Below are positions 37,401 through 49,946 of a stretch of 64,000 bases of DNA, in pieces. The DNA comes from Tetrahymena elliotti 4EA (lineage: Eukaryota > Ciliophora > Oligohymenophorea > Hymenostomatida > Tetrahymenidae). The stretch covers positions 496,001 to 560,000 of the forward strand of contig JH720303.1 of NCBI GenBank assembly GCA_000231825.2, in the 5' to 3' direction. Positions within the stretch are counted from its first letter, which is position 1. Each line of letters starts with the position of its first letter. The position numbers were made by a program, and so were the translations under genes. The notes beneath the pieces were generated by a model, which was given only the letters and a program-made list of their open reading frames with translations, did not search any database and had not been told where the DNA came from.

Positions 37401-38649
37401 CTTTTCTCCTGCAGAGAACTCAAATAATTAATATATCATTTCAACTTTTTCACATGACTCTAACTTTGTTGCTATTGCATCTTAAAAACATGTTGAAATA
37501 TGGAGATTAGAATAAAATCAATTGCTATTAATAGATTTTATTTAAGATGAAATCGTATCACCTATCCATATTTCGTATCTTTAAAATACTCATGACTAGA
37601 TTTGCCTGGTAGACTAAGAAAAAAGAATTAGGATATTTGACTTTTCTTAAGTAGTCAAGAGGTAAAAATTTAATCCTTAATATATAGGACATGTAAGTGA
37701 AATAGTTTCAATCGAATACTCTTTGGGATCTTCGGCATTTCTTTTGACAACATCTAGAGATTATGTTTCAAAACTCTGGAATACCAACAAAGGGTATTAG
37801 TTAATTTAGACATTTTACAACACAAGATAAATACATATGAATTAGAGTGAAGATACTTTAGTCATAGTCCCTCTAGATCCTTACAAAAATGAAATAATAT
37901 TTTTGGATGTTTCATAAAATTTTACAGTTTTACACAACTTGCAGATTGATAAAAAAATCAATCAAGTGAGATTTTCTCCAAATTTGCAATTAATTACCAC
38001 TTGTTTTTAAGACAGTATAAAACTATGGAATTATAGTAAGAAAGAAATAGTTTGTTTCCAAGAACTAAATTGTATTGATTTTGCTGAAATTATTAAATTC
38101 TCAACTGATTCAGTTTATCTTGCTGCATCATTTGGTAATGGATAACTTTCAATTTGGAAAAAAGAAAGAAATTAGTACTAATTGATAACAAACTTAACTT
38201 GTGTTACAGAAGATAAAAAATTTACTCATATTAATTCATTTGCATTTTCAAATAATAAGAAGTTTTTAACTGTTGCATTCTCAAATAAAAAGATTATTGT
38301 ATGGGGAATTGATAAATTAACTTTTTAAATTAAATTTGAAGAAACTCTTGCTTATGGATCTCCTTTAAATGTTTTATTTTCCAGTAATAATACTTAATTA
38401 GTCAGTTAAAATGAAGATTACAGTGTTAAAGTTTGGGATATTAAAAATGATTCATTTTCTAAAGTAGAAAATGTCAAACTTAGCAGTCATGCTCCTTACA
38501 ATATAAATAATAATTCAATAAGTGCTACTATGGATTTTAAACATTTAGCTATTGGATATCAAAATTCTAGTTTAGAAATATGGAATATAGAAAAAGGAAT
38601 AGTAAACTCTCTAAAGCAAAGAAATAGCTGTCTACAGTATATCATTTGA
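31477..38649 (+). CDS. NACHT-WD40 STAND protein, 2390 aa, single exon
   Basis: A single 2391-codon frame with TAA/TAG as Gln and no TGA, starting at the only ATG after an in-frame TGA (31423). Residues ~1-680: mostly helical effector/N-terminal region, not recognised. NACHT-type ATPase: Walker A FIVVGEEGLGKSILLKKIE (about 685-703), Walker B IILIDGFKDPDG (about 763-774), sensor-like KIVIACRDSDYHS (about 792-804), a downstream FNETQILKYFQKYF segment and VPINLYFYTRMIG, as in NACHT/NWD proteins. About 1214-1265 is a pentapeptide-like stretch (LSGIDFSFCSFSCAYL; NFTGSNLNNANISDS). From ~1270 to the end are many WD40-like blades (for example SSDGKILALGSTDSYVRIY), interrupted by a Ser/Asn-rich insertion about 1310-1420. 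STAND proteins are ligand-triggered, ATP-driven oligomerising switches used in innate immunity and programmed cell death in animals, plants, fungi and bacteria; the role here is inferred only as sensor or scaffold. Confidence 0.9.
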
Positions 38650-39736
38650 GACCAATAAAATATGCGTTGGTCCTGAACTTAAAAAATTAAAATATAAATA
38701 TTTTTAACTTCTTAAGAATATTTTCTATTTCTGGATCTTGTTAAACTTTTGAGAATTACAAAACCCTTTTCAAACATATTTTAATTATTTTTTTGCAAAA
38801 AATATTTGATCGAATTTTGTGATTTGAAAAAATTAAATATGTATGTTATTCCTAATAAGCTTAAAAAAATAAAAAGCTAATATCATCAAAAATTATCTAA
38901 TTATAAGTTTAAAGGAGACAAATATTTGTAATTCTTTGTTAAAATTGAGTAAAAATGTTAATTTCGTGATCTATTTTATTTTAAACCAAATATAATTTTT
39001 TAAGATTAAAATTATAAATTAAAATAGATTTAAATTATTATTTATTTAAAGAAGATGGTTACATATCATAAAATAGAAATTCAAATGTTCATGCTTAATG
39101 CAAAAATTTGTTAGATAGATTAAATAAATCTTAATTCACATAATTTATCTCAATATAGATTATTTTAAAATTTCTTATGAATGATAAGTTGCTAAAGTGT
39201 GAGTAAAGTTTTAGATCAACATATTAATTCTTTTAAAAAAATAAATATTATTTTTGTATATTTAAATTACAGACTTTTATAAATTGTATTTAATACATTT
39301 TTTTAATTTCTGGTTAGTATTAACGATATTTTTGTAAATAATTTTTACAGATTTCTAAACTGTCAAATACTTCATTTGTATGTTATTTAAATGATTCTTA
39401 ACATTTAGATTAATTTAAAAATTTGATTTATCTGCTTGAATAATTTAATAAATCTTTCTTTTATAACCAAATTATCAAAACTCAAAAAATAACAATAAGT
39501 TAGCCATAAGTAGAAAACTAAAATTCAACATATTAGTGATAAATTAAAAGTTTGTTGGATATTCATACATGATAGAAAGTAAGAATTTTCCATTTTAAAT
39601 AGTTTAATATTACCAAAATATTCCTATTTAGCTAAATACTATTATTGTATTTATTATTTCTGATCATTTAATATTTTTACTTAAAAAAGATAATGATCAC
39701 TAAAGAGATTTAGGATACTATGATTAAAGTTAGTTC
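38650..39736. other. AT-rich intergenic region, no gene seen
   Basis: 3' flank of the STAND gene and 5' flank of the next plus-strand gene. No coding character, repeat or RNA gene recognised. Confidence 0.55.
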
Positions 39737-42700
39737 ATGGGTTACTAAAATAAAATGAAAGCTTAGGATTAAAATAACAATTAGCAAATACCTTAAAGAA
39801 AATAAATGAATGATTATCAGGAATAAAATAATTCTTAAGATTTGTTTTTCTAAATAGAAAAAGAGTTAGAATAATAGCAAAAGATGCTTATTGAAGACGA
39901 TTTTAGTCATAAAAATTGGCATAATTTAAATTAATAAGATTCTTTGCAATATAAAAAGGAAAATATGATGCATTTTAGTTAAGGTAATATGACTGGGGAT
40001 CATATTAACAATTCTGGATAGATTTATACTCCATCTATTAAATTTTATGATCAATTTGAAGATAAATATGATAAGCAAGAGATCCCTAAAGATTAATACT
40101 ATTAGCCTTAATCAATTAATGGATTTGATGTAAAAAACTAGCAATTTAAATAAGATAAAACCTCTTCTAATAGCTAATCAATAACGAATAGCTTTGGAAA
40201 TTAATAAAATAGCCTTAATTTATCTAACAATAGCAAGATATTACCTGAACAAAAAGTAGCTAAAGAAGCTGATAATAAACTTTTCTCTAATTTTTTTATA
40301 GATTCAGTTCAAGCTAATAAAAACCAAGATTACTTTGAATAGTAATAAAAAAATTTATACTTCTAGTATGTTAATAATCAACAAGAAGCTATCAAAAGTC
40401 TTTTAACTTAAATCTAAAAGAAAGATTCGCCAATAAAAGCAGTATTTAAATCAAAGTAACCATAAGCTCTAGGGTAGATACAAGAAGACGTATGTGAGGA
40501 TATACCTTATAATTTTTAATAAATTTATTAAAATCAAGAAAATAATATTGCAGAGCAAAATATATGGAAGGCTGTTAAAAACAATTAAGCACATGCTACG
40601 AATGACTTTTCTACTTCATAGACTTAGAAACTCTCAACAGGAATGTCTTAAAGCTAACCAGATAATGAAGAAAAAGAATATATTTAAAACTAAAGAGAAT
40701 TTGTATGAATAAAAACTTCAATTAATGTTTGTTTATTTTACAAATTTATTTTAAATAGGAAAAATTAGATAATACAAATGAAGTTAATTAGTTCTTTTAG
40801 CACACATAAACAGTAAAAAAATATATTTAGTTTTAATAAAGAATATAATATTTTACTCTTGATAAAACAGCTCTAAGAATAAATCAAAGAAATTTTAAAT
40901 CAGAACAACAAAAAGTAGAAGATGGTAGATTCAAGTGAGGATATCCAAACAATAGATGAATAATCTAGAGAAAGTAGTTTAGACTTAACCAATAAAAATT
41001 CTTTTTAAAATTTAAGTGAAAGACCAAACACATACAAAGTATATTAAATACTTTATAAATTTTTCATTTAAAATCATGAATTATATATATATGATAAAAG
41101 GAAAACTTTGAAAATTTAAATTAGCAAGCTATGATATCAGATAGAATTTAATCAACAATTGAAGTAAAATTTCATTTTATTTTAATTTTTTATTACATAG
41201 TTCAATATTTAATTTAGCAAAAGAAATAAGCTAGAAGAGACTCTAAAAGTAGCTAGAATCATAGCATTTCTTCTGTCAAGAAAAAAGAAGTGAAAAAGGA
41301 ACCTTATGAAAAGAATAATCTTTAGTTACAATATGAAAGGGCTCTTGACCTAAAATATAATAAGGGAATGAAAAAGAAATAATAGTAACCAATCAAACTT
41401 ATTGAAGAATCTTATAATCAATGTTAAACAGACACTGAAAGAATGAGTCCTAAACATATTTATTTAAAACTAAGCCCTAGAGCAAAAAAGAATAATCAAA
41501 TTGGTATTTATTAGAATTTCATTAATCAAAGTAGTGGAAACTAAAATAATACAAATGCTTAAAAAGATGAATTAGCTAACTTTAAAAGATAAATTAATAA
41601 TTTAATTTCTAAAGAAAATGAAATAAAAGGATTTTTCACTGGTTCTAATTCTACAACTCCTTCAAATATACAAAGTGAATCAACTGCTCATGATCCATAC
41701 TAAACACAAATCATCAAAATTTAAGTACATAATACTGAAGGACAATTATTATAAGAATCAACTATCCCAAACAAGAATCCTCTTTAAGAGCATGCTAAGA
41801 TTAAAGAGAAGATTTAATAAAGTTTAAGTGAAAGAATTATTTAATCTAATGCTCTTCTAGCTTAAAACAGTAGATAGTAATAACAAGAAGATAACTCTAT
41901 CAGATAGAAAAATGAAACAATCAAATAAAATGAAGAAAATTAAATAAAATAAAGAGAGTCAAGTTTAGTGAAATCGAAATAAGATTCTTCATTATTTGAT
42001 AGATTGGTAAAAAAAAATCTTTAAAATGATAGCAACTTAAATAAGGAAAAATCAATGAAAAGATCAAGCTCAGTAAAGCAAGTAGTGATTAATACAGATG
42101 TTAATGAAAATTCTCCAAGAAGCAAAAATTATAAGTAGTAGTCCTATTCAAATAAAAGTACGGGTAGCTATTCTTAATAGCTCAGTTAAACTTAACCAAA
42201 AAAACCTTGCCTAAAAACTAATCCACAATAAAAGCTATAAATAAACTAATTTAATGCATCAAGTCAAGGAAGTTAGCAAGATTAGTAAATGGACAAACCT
42301 ATGCTCATTTCTGATCTTAGTTTGAGAAGTTCTCCTAAATAAAATTAGCTTGAAACACTTAAAAATAGCTCAAATAACACTTAAAGTAATAGCATATTTA
42401 ATTAGTAAATTAATTAAAGCTAAATTCAATTCGGTAAGTAAACTAATAGATTAACAAATTCTAATTTGTTAGGAACTCCTACATCAGCAAATCTTTCAAT
42501 CTATTAAAATATACAAAGCACAAATTCTATCCTCACTCTTCGTTAGTAAATAGAAAACAAAATTCTTCGTAATAAAGATATTGTTTCAACACCTAATTTG
42601 AATTCCTATTTGAATCCTAACTCAAATAACGATAGCAACCAGGAAACTAATTTAAGCAGCAATGGTTAATTTAATTCTAAAAAAGTAGTTGCATTTCATA

Positions 42701-43920
42701 ATTAAATTGTTCATTCTGATAAACCCAAATAATAAATTCTTGAAGAAACAAATTAAATTATTTCAAAAGCAAATGAAATCACATCTTAAAGAGGAAGATT
42801 CCCTCTTCCTTTACCACCATAAAAAACTGTCCCATAAAACTAATAGCAACCAACAGCTAACCAATAAGTTGAAAAAAGGGCTAGTAGTCTACCTAAAAAA
42901 GTTAGTTATGAAAGTTTAGTTTAGAGTGCATTAATGAGATAGTAAGTTTTTAAGAATTCTAATGAATTAAACAGTAGCTAAAATGATAAAAATTAAGATA
43001 ATAGTTTATTAAAAAATAACAAGACTTGCAGCACTTAAAGAGATAGATCTCCAAGCTATTAGAAGTAATAGTCATCTTCAAGGAATATATCCTCTAATTA
43101 GTAAGAGAGTGCTTTGATACCTAATTCTATAGACAGAAAGAAGAGAACTGACTCTTTATAAATTAGAAACTCATCTTCGAAGCAAGAAAAGCAAAGTAGT
43201 AATAATAAAAAGTAATAAACTCTATTTAGATAATCCTCAGAAAGATTAATCAAAGTTAATAGCTAAAGTAATAGTAATACTTAGCAGGTAAATAGTAATA
43301 ACTCTCTATCGTATTCCTTATTTTATAAACCCAGTGGAAATGCCTAAGGACTTATAGTACATAATCTCTATAGTAACAATATATCTGAAAGCTAATTAGG
43401 ATAATAAAATGCACTTTACAACCCTCTTAAGGCACACTCTTTTCAATAATTAGACTATGCATAATAATAAGAATAAAAATCATTGCTAGAAATGGATATA
43501 ATAGAAAGAAATAATGCATGGCTGACATAAAGAAAATAGAAAAACGAATAAAGGAAAAAAGAATAAGAATAGAAAGAAGTAGAAGGTTGCACTTTTAAGC
43601 CTAAACTTAGAAGTAAAAGCCCTCTAAGCTATACACAATAAGATAGAGATGAAACTCGTTCCATGTATTCCTAACAATTTGCAGCATAAAGCGAATAAAA
43701 CATATAGAATCTCAAATAATCACAAAATGAACTATACTCTAGCTACTTTAACAAAGCTTCTGTCATGAGAGTTGGAGGAGGAGGCACAAAACTTTTAACT
43801 GAAAGCTACTCTTAATAGCATTAGCTTAATATTTTAAGAAAATCAAGCTTAAATTCTATAGGATAATAAAAAATAAAATAATTTTTTCCTTCAAATTTCT
43901 TTGTAAATCAAAATAATTGA
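39737..43920 (+). CDS. 1312-aa Q/N/S-rich protein with EGCTFKPKL motif, 3 exons
   Basis: Exons 39737-40702, 40769-41038 and 41218-43920; both introns phase 0. Almost entire length is low-complexity Ser/Asn/Gln/Lys with repeated SP-type sites (RSPSY, SSPKQ, NSPRS). Near residue 1180-1207 a non-repetitive segment NNAWLTQRKQKNEQ..KEVEGCTFKPKLRSKS occurs: the 'W-x6-K ... EGCTFxPxL' pattern recurs in ciliate and flagellate proteins, some linked to basal bodies or cilia, so a cytoskeletal role is possible but unproven. In exon 2 an upstream acceptor (AG 40757-40758) opens another coding-like frame (DKTALRINQRNFKS) that stops at TGA 40936; the 40768 acceptor keeps the frame open and was preferred. 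No enzyme domain. Confidence 0.75.
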
Positions 43921-45252
43921 AATAAAATAATTTATATACAATCTAAAATACATTCTTTTTAATTATTATTTATATTTCTTTCAATTATACAAAGGCTCTA
44001 TAAATTAACAAATTAAGAGGTATTTATTTTCAATTATTTAAATCTCATATATTTTCTCATATTTTCAAATCATTATGGAATAGATTATCATTAATTTTAA
44101 TAATAAAATAAAAATTTAATATTAAAACATTTTTTAATTTAACTTATTTTCATTCATATTTTTTATCATAAAAAAATTAAAATTATATTTTTTAGCTTAT
44201 GAGAAATTTCTACTTAAAAATCTATTAAGACATGTTATTTAGTTTATGGTATAACTTTTGCTTAAACTTTAACAAAGTAATGTATTTATAATAGCCTTTA
44301 AGGATAAATTGAAAATTTTTATTTATAAAGTTGAAAATAAACTAAAACTTAATATTTATAAAAATGTTGGTGGTTATTTCATCACTGTGAGCATCATTTT
44401 TTTATCAATTAATTATATTTCGAATTGTAATTTTTTTATCCAAAATATCATTGAAATGAATAAATTTATGATGGATTTCACTCAGATTCTCGGGCTTATT
44501 CTCATGAAAAAATACTTCAAAAAATCAATAGAAACTATCTTCAAGGAATATAATAATAGCTAGCATAATATAACCTGATTAAGCTAGAAAATCCTTTGTA
44601 AGAAGAGTCGTTTCGATTTGATTTTATGCATAAAGCACTAACTTTGAGTATTATTCCTATCAAATAAGATCAAGATAAAAAATATTATAAAGATTTTTGG
44701 ATATCAAAATATCAATTTAAATTTATTTTCATTAGATTAGATCAAACAAAATAAATCATCAATTCATTTTCTTAAAATATGTTAAATTTTCGATCAAACA
44801 AAAAATATTATTTTTTTTTTAACAAAATTAAAATTTTTAAATTGATTTTAAATTAAAGAAAAAAAAAATTGATTTTAACTGTTTAAAAAATAAAAAATAA
44901 AATTTTAATTGTCTGTAGTTAATTTTTATGAGCAATGAGACAATGCTTAAAGTGGAATAAATAATAATAAAAATGTAGTATTTGAATAAAAACATATATA
45001 TATGGTTGTTTATTGTTTATAAATGAAAAGGCAAAAAAAGCAAATAAATAAATAGATTTCTTGACATTGAATTATATTAGATAATTAATTAACAATTTAT
45101 AGGCTAAATTAAGAGTCAATACAAAAAATATTAATAAATCAAGTTAGTGTCTGTATCAAACAAAAAGATAAAGTTAAAATAAACAAAAAATAAAGAATAA
45201 AAAAACAATAAATTAAAACCTTAATACTATAATTAACTTCCATTATAAATAA
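43921..45252. other. AT-rich intergenic region
   Basis: A TGA-free stretch at about 44309-44574 begins with TTG rather than ATG and has no protein-like composition. Poly-A/T runs near 44810-44890. Nothing else recognised; contains the presumed NOP58 promoter. Confidence 0.55.
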
Positions 45253-47897
45253 ATGCTCATCCTTTTAGAAACTCCCGCTGGTTTTGGTCTTTACCAATGC
45301 AGCAATGAAAAGAAGCTTAAGAAAATCGACGATCTTTATGCTTATATGGAAGATGAAGAACAAGCTAAGAAATTGTAATTCATTCTTTCATTTTATAATG
45401 ACATTTCAGTCAATCATTTTTATTTTCTACTTTCATTTGATTAAGTGCTACTAATGGAAATTAAGCAAAAAATAAGCAAAATTGCTAAGATAAAATGATA
45501 TAATAATTTAAATAAAATAAATATGTTTGATTTTATTTTTAAGTTGATTATTTATAATTAATAGGTTCACTTTAGTAGCTTTCTCTAAGTTCGAAGATAC
45601 CCATGATGCTCTTAATGCTACTGCTAAGCTTATTAAGGGAAAAATCCCCAAAAAACTTAAGAAATTCTTGAAGAAGAACATCATTTCTCAAGAAATCCAA
45701 GAAACTCTTGCAAGTACTAATACTTTAATATAAAAAACAAAAACATGATTTGAATAATCTATAACTCTTTTGGAGAATACCTTATGTTTATTAATAATTC
45801 GGTGAAAGGACATTTAAATGTTTTGGTTGGCTCGAAATATCTACACTGCTAAGTCAGAGATGAAATAACATGAGAATTACTGACTTAGTAGTAACTCAAG
45901 TGTTAAATAATATAATTATGGCTATAATTAATTAGGAGTGTTGAATAAATAACATACACACTAAAATATAGGATAAAAAAATCAATCTGAAATGATAAGA
46001 AATAAAAAATTATAAATTTTGGAAATGCTCAGCATTGTTTTGTGTTAATTAGACACACAAACCAAATAATAAGAATTGCTTGATTGATTGATAACAGTTA
46101 GTTCGCATGTATGATCGTTGAATTGTACTCAATACAAATAATAAATATATTAGAACTATCTTTCAGCAAGGAATGATAGACTTGCTGAGAAATTTAACAC
46201 TTATAATAATGAATAAATGAATAAACAAAATTATCTTTCATTTTATATTTTTTATCGGCGATGAAGAAAAAAAAAAAGGATATGTTCCTTATTTTGCCAA
46301 TAAAAAACAAAAAAAGAGAAATTGGAATATATCTGCGAATTTTTTTATCACTTACTTTGAGAGAGGTGTGATAAAAACAATTGTTTCGCTTATTCCGAGC
46401 CCTCCTCTTTGAGCCGAATTATTAATTGCATAATTTTTATAAAACAAATTTTTAAGTTTTTCCAAATAGATTATTAGAAAAAGATAGCTAAGTAGATATT
46501 TTAAATAGATGCAAACAAGATTTATTATAGCAAATACAATAGCTAAATAAATTTTATTTATATTCATTTGAAATTTCTATTGAAAGCTAGCTCAATCAAA
46601 TACTTCTACATTTTATTTTTTATAAACTTTATTAATATTAATCTGTTAACTTAATAGTTGCTGACAAGAAGTTAGGTAAGTCTATCACCGAAAAGTTGGG
46701 AATAGAATGCACCAACTACAATGCTGATTTATTCAAGGGTTTGAGACTCTAATTATGCAACATGGTTGCTGGTCTTACTGAAAAGGAATTGAGATCTATG
46801 ACTCTCGGTCTTGCTCATGGTTTATCCAGATATAAATTGAAGTTCTCTTCTGAAAAGGTTGACACTATGATCATTCAAGCTATTTCCCTTTTGGATGACT
46901 TAAACAGTGAAATTAACAACTATATGATGAGATTGAGAGAATGGTACGGATGGCACTTCCCTGAAATGGGTAAGATTGTCACTGACTCTCTTATCTACAC
47001 CAAGGTCGTCAACGCTGTTGGTATGAGACACAAGTGCTCTGCTACTGATTTGAGTGGTATCCTTCCTGAAGATTTGGAAAAGGAAGTCAAGCAAGCTGCT
47101 GAAATCTCCATGGGTACTGAAATCTCTGAAGAAGATGAAAAGTACATTCTTGAATTGGGCTCATAAATTGTTGATTTATCCGAATACAGATAAGAATTAT
47201 CAGAATATCTTAAGAATAGAATGTTGACTATTGCTCCTAATCTCTGTGCTATGGTTGGTGAATTAGTCGGTGCTAGACTTATTTCTCATGCTGGTTCCTT
47301 AGTCAACTTAGCTAAGTACCCTGCCTCCACTGTTTAAATCTTGGGTGCTGAAAAGGCTCTCTTCAAGGCTATTAAGACAAAGAAGAACACCCCTAAGTAT
47401 GGTCTTATCTATCAAGCTTCTATTGTTGGTCAAGCCTCCACCAAGCTTAAAGGTAATTAATCTTTTATATTTATTCAAGAATAACTAAAGCAAAATATTC
47501 ATTCAATAAACTAATTTATTATTTTCATAAAAAAGGTAAGATTTCTCGTACTTTGGCTGCTAAGTGCTCTCTTTGTATCAGATGTGATGCCTTAGGTGAA
47601 TCCGAAGATGCTCAAATCGGTGCTGAATCCAAGTAATACGTTGAAAAGAGACTTAACTTCTTAAATCAAAATGAATAAGGTGGTTATGTTGCTAAACCTT
47701 AAAAGAAGGCTGCTAACTCTCAAGAAAATAACGGCTCTTACAACACTAACGCTGACTATAAAACTATGTTCAAAAAGAGTGAAACCATGGGTGGCACGTA
47801 ATATTTAAATTAATTAAAATTTATTGAATCCTAAATATTTTATATTAACAAAAGTGCTGAAGAACCTGCCAAGAAGAAGAAGGTCAAGACCAACTGA
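45253..47897 (+). CDS. NOP58: NOP58/NOP5, box C/D snoRNP core protein
   Basis: 456 aa; exons 45253-45374, 45565-45713, 46658-47452, 47536-47797, 47855-47897, phases all consistent. N-terminal NOP5NT domain ([48 protein letters not shown]), NOSIC coiled coil ([39 protein letters not shown]) and the Nop RNA-binding domain ([71 protein letters not shown]), then a short Lys-rich tail (AKKKKVKTN), shorter than in animals or yeast. It acts in the nucleolus with fibrillarin, NOP56 and 15.5K to form 2'-O-methylation snoRNPs. TIAPN...GARL and the absence of NOP56-type features favour NOP58 over NOP56. Exon codon use is richer in GC than neighbours, as in highly expressed ciliate genes. Intron 2 (944 nt) is unusually long. 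Confidence 0.97.
45845..46428 (+). ncRNA. Structured elements in NOP58 intron 2, candidate intron-encoded snoRNA(s)
   Basis: The 944-nt intron 45714-46657 is 10-15 times longer than the other introns in this window and contains strong hairpins: 45845-45857/45880-45892 (13 bp with one G-U), 46039-46045/46055-46061 (7 bp), 46164-46170/46181-46187 (CAGCAAG/CTTGCTG), 46343-46351/46368-46376 (TTTTATCAC/GTGATAAAA) and 46378-46388/46415-46428. The last two, with ACA-containing single strands after them, resemble a two-hairpin H/ACA layout, and a GC-richer island lies at 46385-46416. I could not find a full set of C/D boxes, so the class is undecided. snoRNAs in introns of snoRNP protein genes are known in other eukaryotes. 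Confidence 0.35.
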
Positions 47898-49946
47898 GAA
47901 AATAATTATAAAATTTGAAATTTTAAAACAAAAAAAGTTAATATATTGTAAAAATAAATAAATTCTTACCAAATACCTCAAAAAGATTGCTTCTATAAAA
48001 TCTTATTTAAAAACATGAATGTCAATAAGGAGATAATAACTAATCAAATCGAATTAATAAGTAAACCAATCAATAAATCAATGCTTCAAATAACTAATCA
48101 TTATCTAGTCTAGCAAATGCAGAATTATTATAAATATATAAATAACTATAATTATTCAAACTTTTTCACCACCAGTAATAATTTATCTACACATCATTGT
48201 TTTATATTATAATGTTCTATTGAGTAGTTAATAATTCATGTTTAAAAATAAGAGGTCATCCATCTACATCATTCAATTTCAATTTCAAATTTTTAATTTA
48301 CTAATTTATGTTCAAAAAAAAAAAATTAATTTCATTACATAATCTTATTTTTCTTGATAATAATATTTGTTAAATAATAAAAATATCAACCATAAGTGAT
48401 AAATGTGTTTGCTCTTTGTAAAAAATAAAATTTTGAATTATTTTTTTGACATTAATTAATAATACCTGTTAAAACTGTATGTAGCCTTATAGGCAGTACC
48501 TTAGGGTACTATATATATATATATATCAACACATTTTTATTCATTTTTTACCATCTTAAAATAAAATTTTTATTGCAACGTTATTCATATCATAGAGCTT
48601 CAATAACTTTTATGTTTAATATTTTATCTTAATAAGTAAAATAATAAATCTAGATTAATAAACAATATTCCATTTTGATTTTTTGAAAATGTTAATTTTA
48701 AAAAAGTTGAAAATAATTAAAAAAATAAAAAGAATAGTGTTTTCCTGTTTATTTCTTTATATAATTACAAACTAAATTGATAAAATTGAAAAATGTAATA
48801 TTTCTAAGACATTTATTTCAATAAAAATGCTGGACTGAATAATTATAAATAAATTTTAAGTTCATAAATAAAGAGAAAGATTAATTGATTTTCTTCAGCA
48901 GAAAAATCTATCAAATTGATAAATTTTATGATTCTAAATTATTATTTCATCCTGAGAAGTTGATTAACAACTCATACAAAATAATAAGATACATTCTTTC
49001 AACTTTTATTAATTTTACATTACAAATTTAAAAATAATAAAGATATAAAAAAATAATTTTTTTCTTGTGTTTTTCATTAAAAAATAAAAAAATAATAAAA
49101 ATGTTTAACTATTAGCGTTTTTTTATTTGATAAATTTTTCTTATAATAATAAAATTTAGCTTATTCAGTGTAAATACCTTTGGTTTTCATTCAGAAAAAT
49201 AATTTATTTTCAATAGAATTTAAAAATAGTAAACTAAGAAATTAATAATATTTAAAAATATCAAGCAATTTTTTTCATTTATTTATCGTTTTTGGACTAA
49301 TATATTTAATAATGATAATACTCGACAGAATTTAATTATCTACAATGTTTTAATGATTCAATTTTTTTACTAAAAGTAATAAAACAAAGAACAATTAATA
49401 ATATGTGTTTTTTCATATGCTTATTCTAAATATTTGAAAAAAACTAAATAGAGAAAAGTAAACACTAGAATTCATGCTTCTTTTCTAAATAAAAATATTA
49501 ATATTCTTGAAAATAACTTTTATTTGAAAAATCAATCAAATCAAAATTTTTTTGTTTGCAATACTATTCTTTCTATCAGATTACTTTTATTACAAATCTA
49601 AAATAAATATTCTGAAATTAGAAAAGAAATATCTTAAAATATTATTTGTATAGTGTAAGCAATTTGAAATACAATATAATATGTTAACTTTAAGAAAGCG
49701 TCTCAGCCTAATTAAATGCAATTTCTTAATTAATTAAGGTGTGTTCTATTAGATTTTTTTTCTTTAAAAATATATTTAGTTTACTTATTTGAATTCTACA
49801 TTCAAACCATTTAATTATTACTCACAACTTAAGATACCATAATACAATAAATAAATAATTACAAAATTATTAGTTAAAAATCTATAAAAGATAAATAAGA
49901 TATAATTTAATCTAAATATTTCAATACGCCTAAAAAACTAATATTG
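47898..49946. other. 2-kb AT-rich intergenic region
   Basis: No gene seen. A small perfect hairpin AGTACC/GGTACT (48495-48500/48505-48510) directly precedes an (AT)n tract at about 48511-48525. Confidence 0.55.
48495..48525. repeat. 6-bp hairpin followed by AT microsatellite
   Basis: AGTACC-TTAG-GGTACT then an uninterrupted run of alternating A and T. Simple sequence; no function proposed. Confidence 0.6.

Noticed and set aside
44309..44574. TGA-poor plus-strand ORF (about 88 codons)
   Set aside because: It starts with TTG, has no protein-like composition and lies in an AT-rich gap.
46352..46567. Minus-strand ORF inside NOP58 intron 2
   Set aside because: Hydrophobic AT-rich translation, no homology sense, overlaps the structured intron region.
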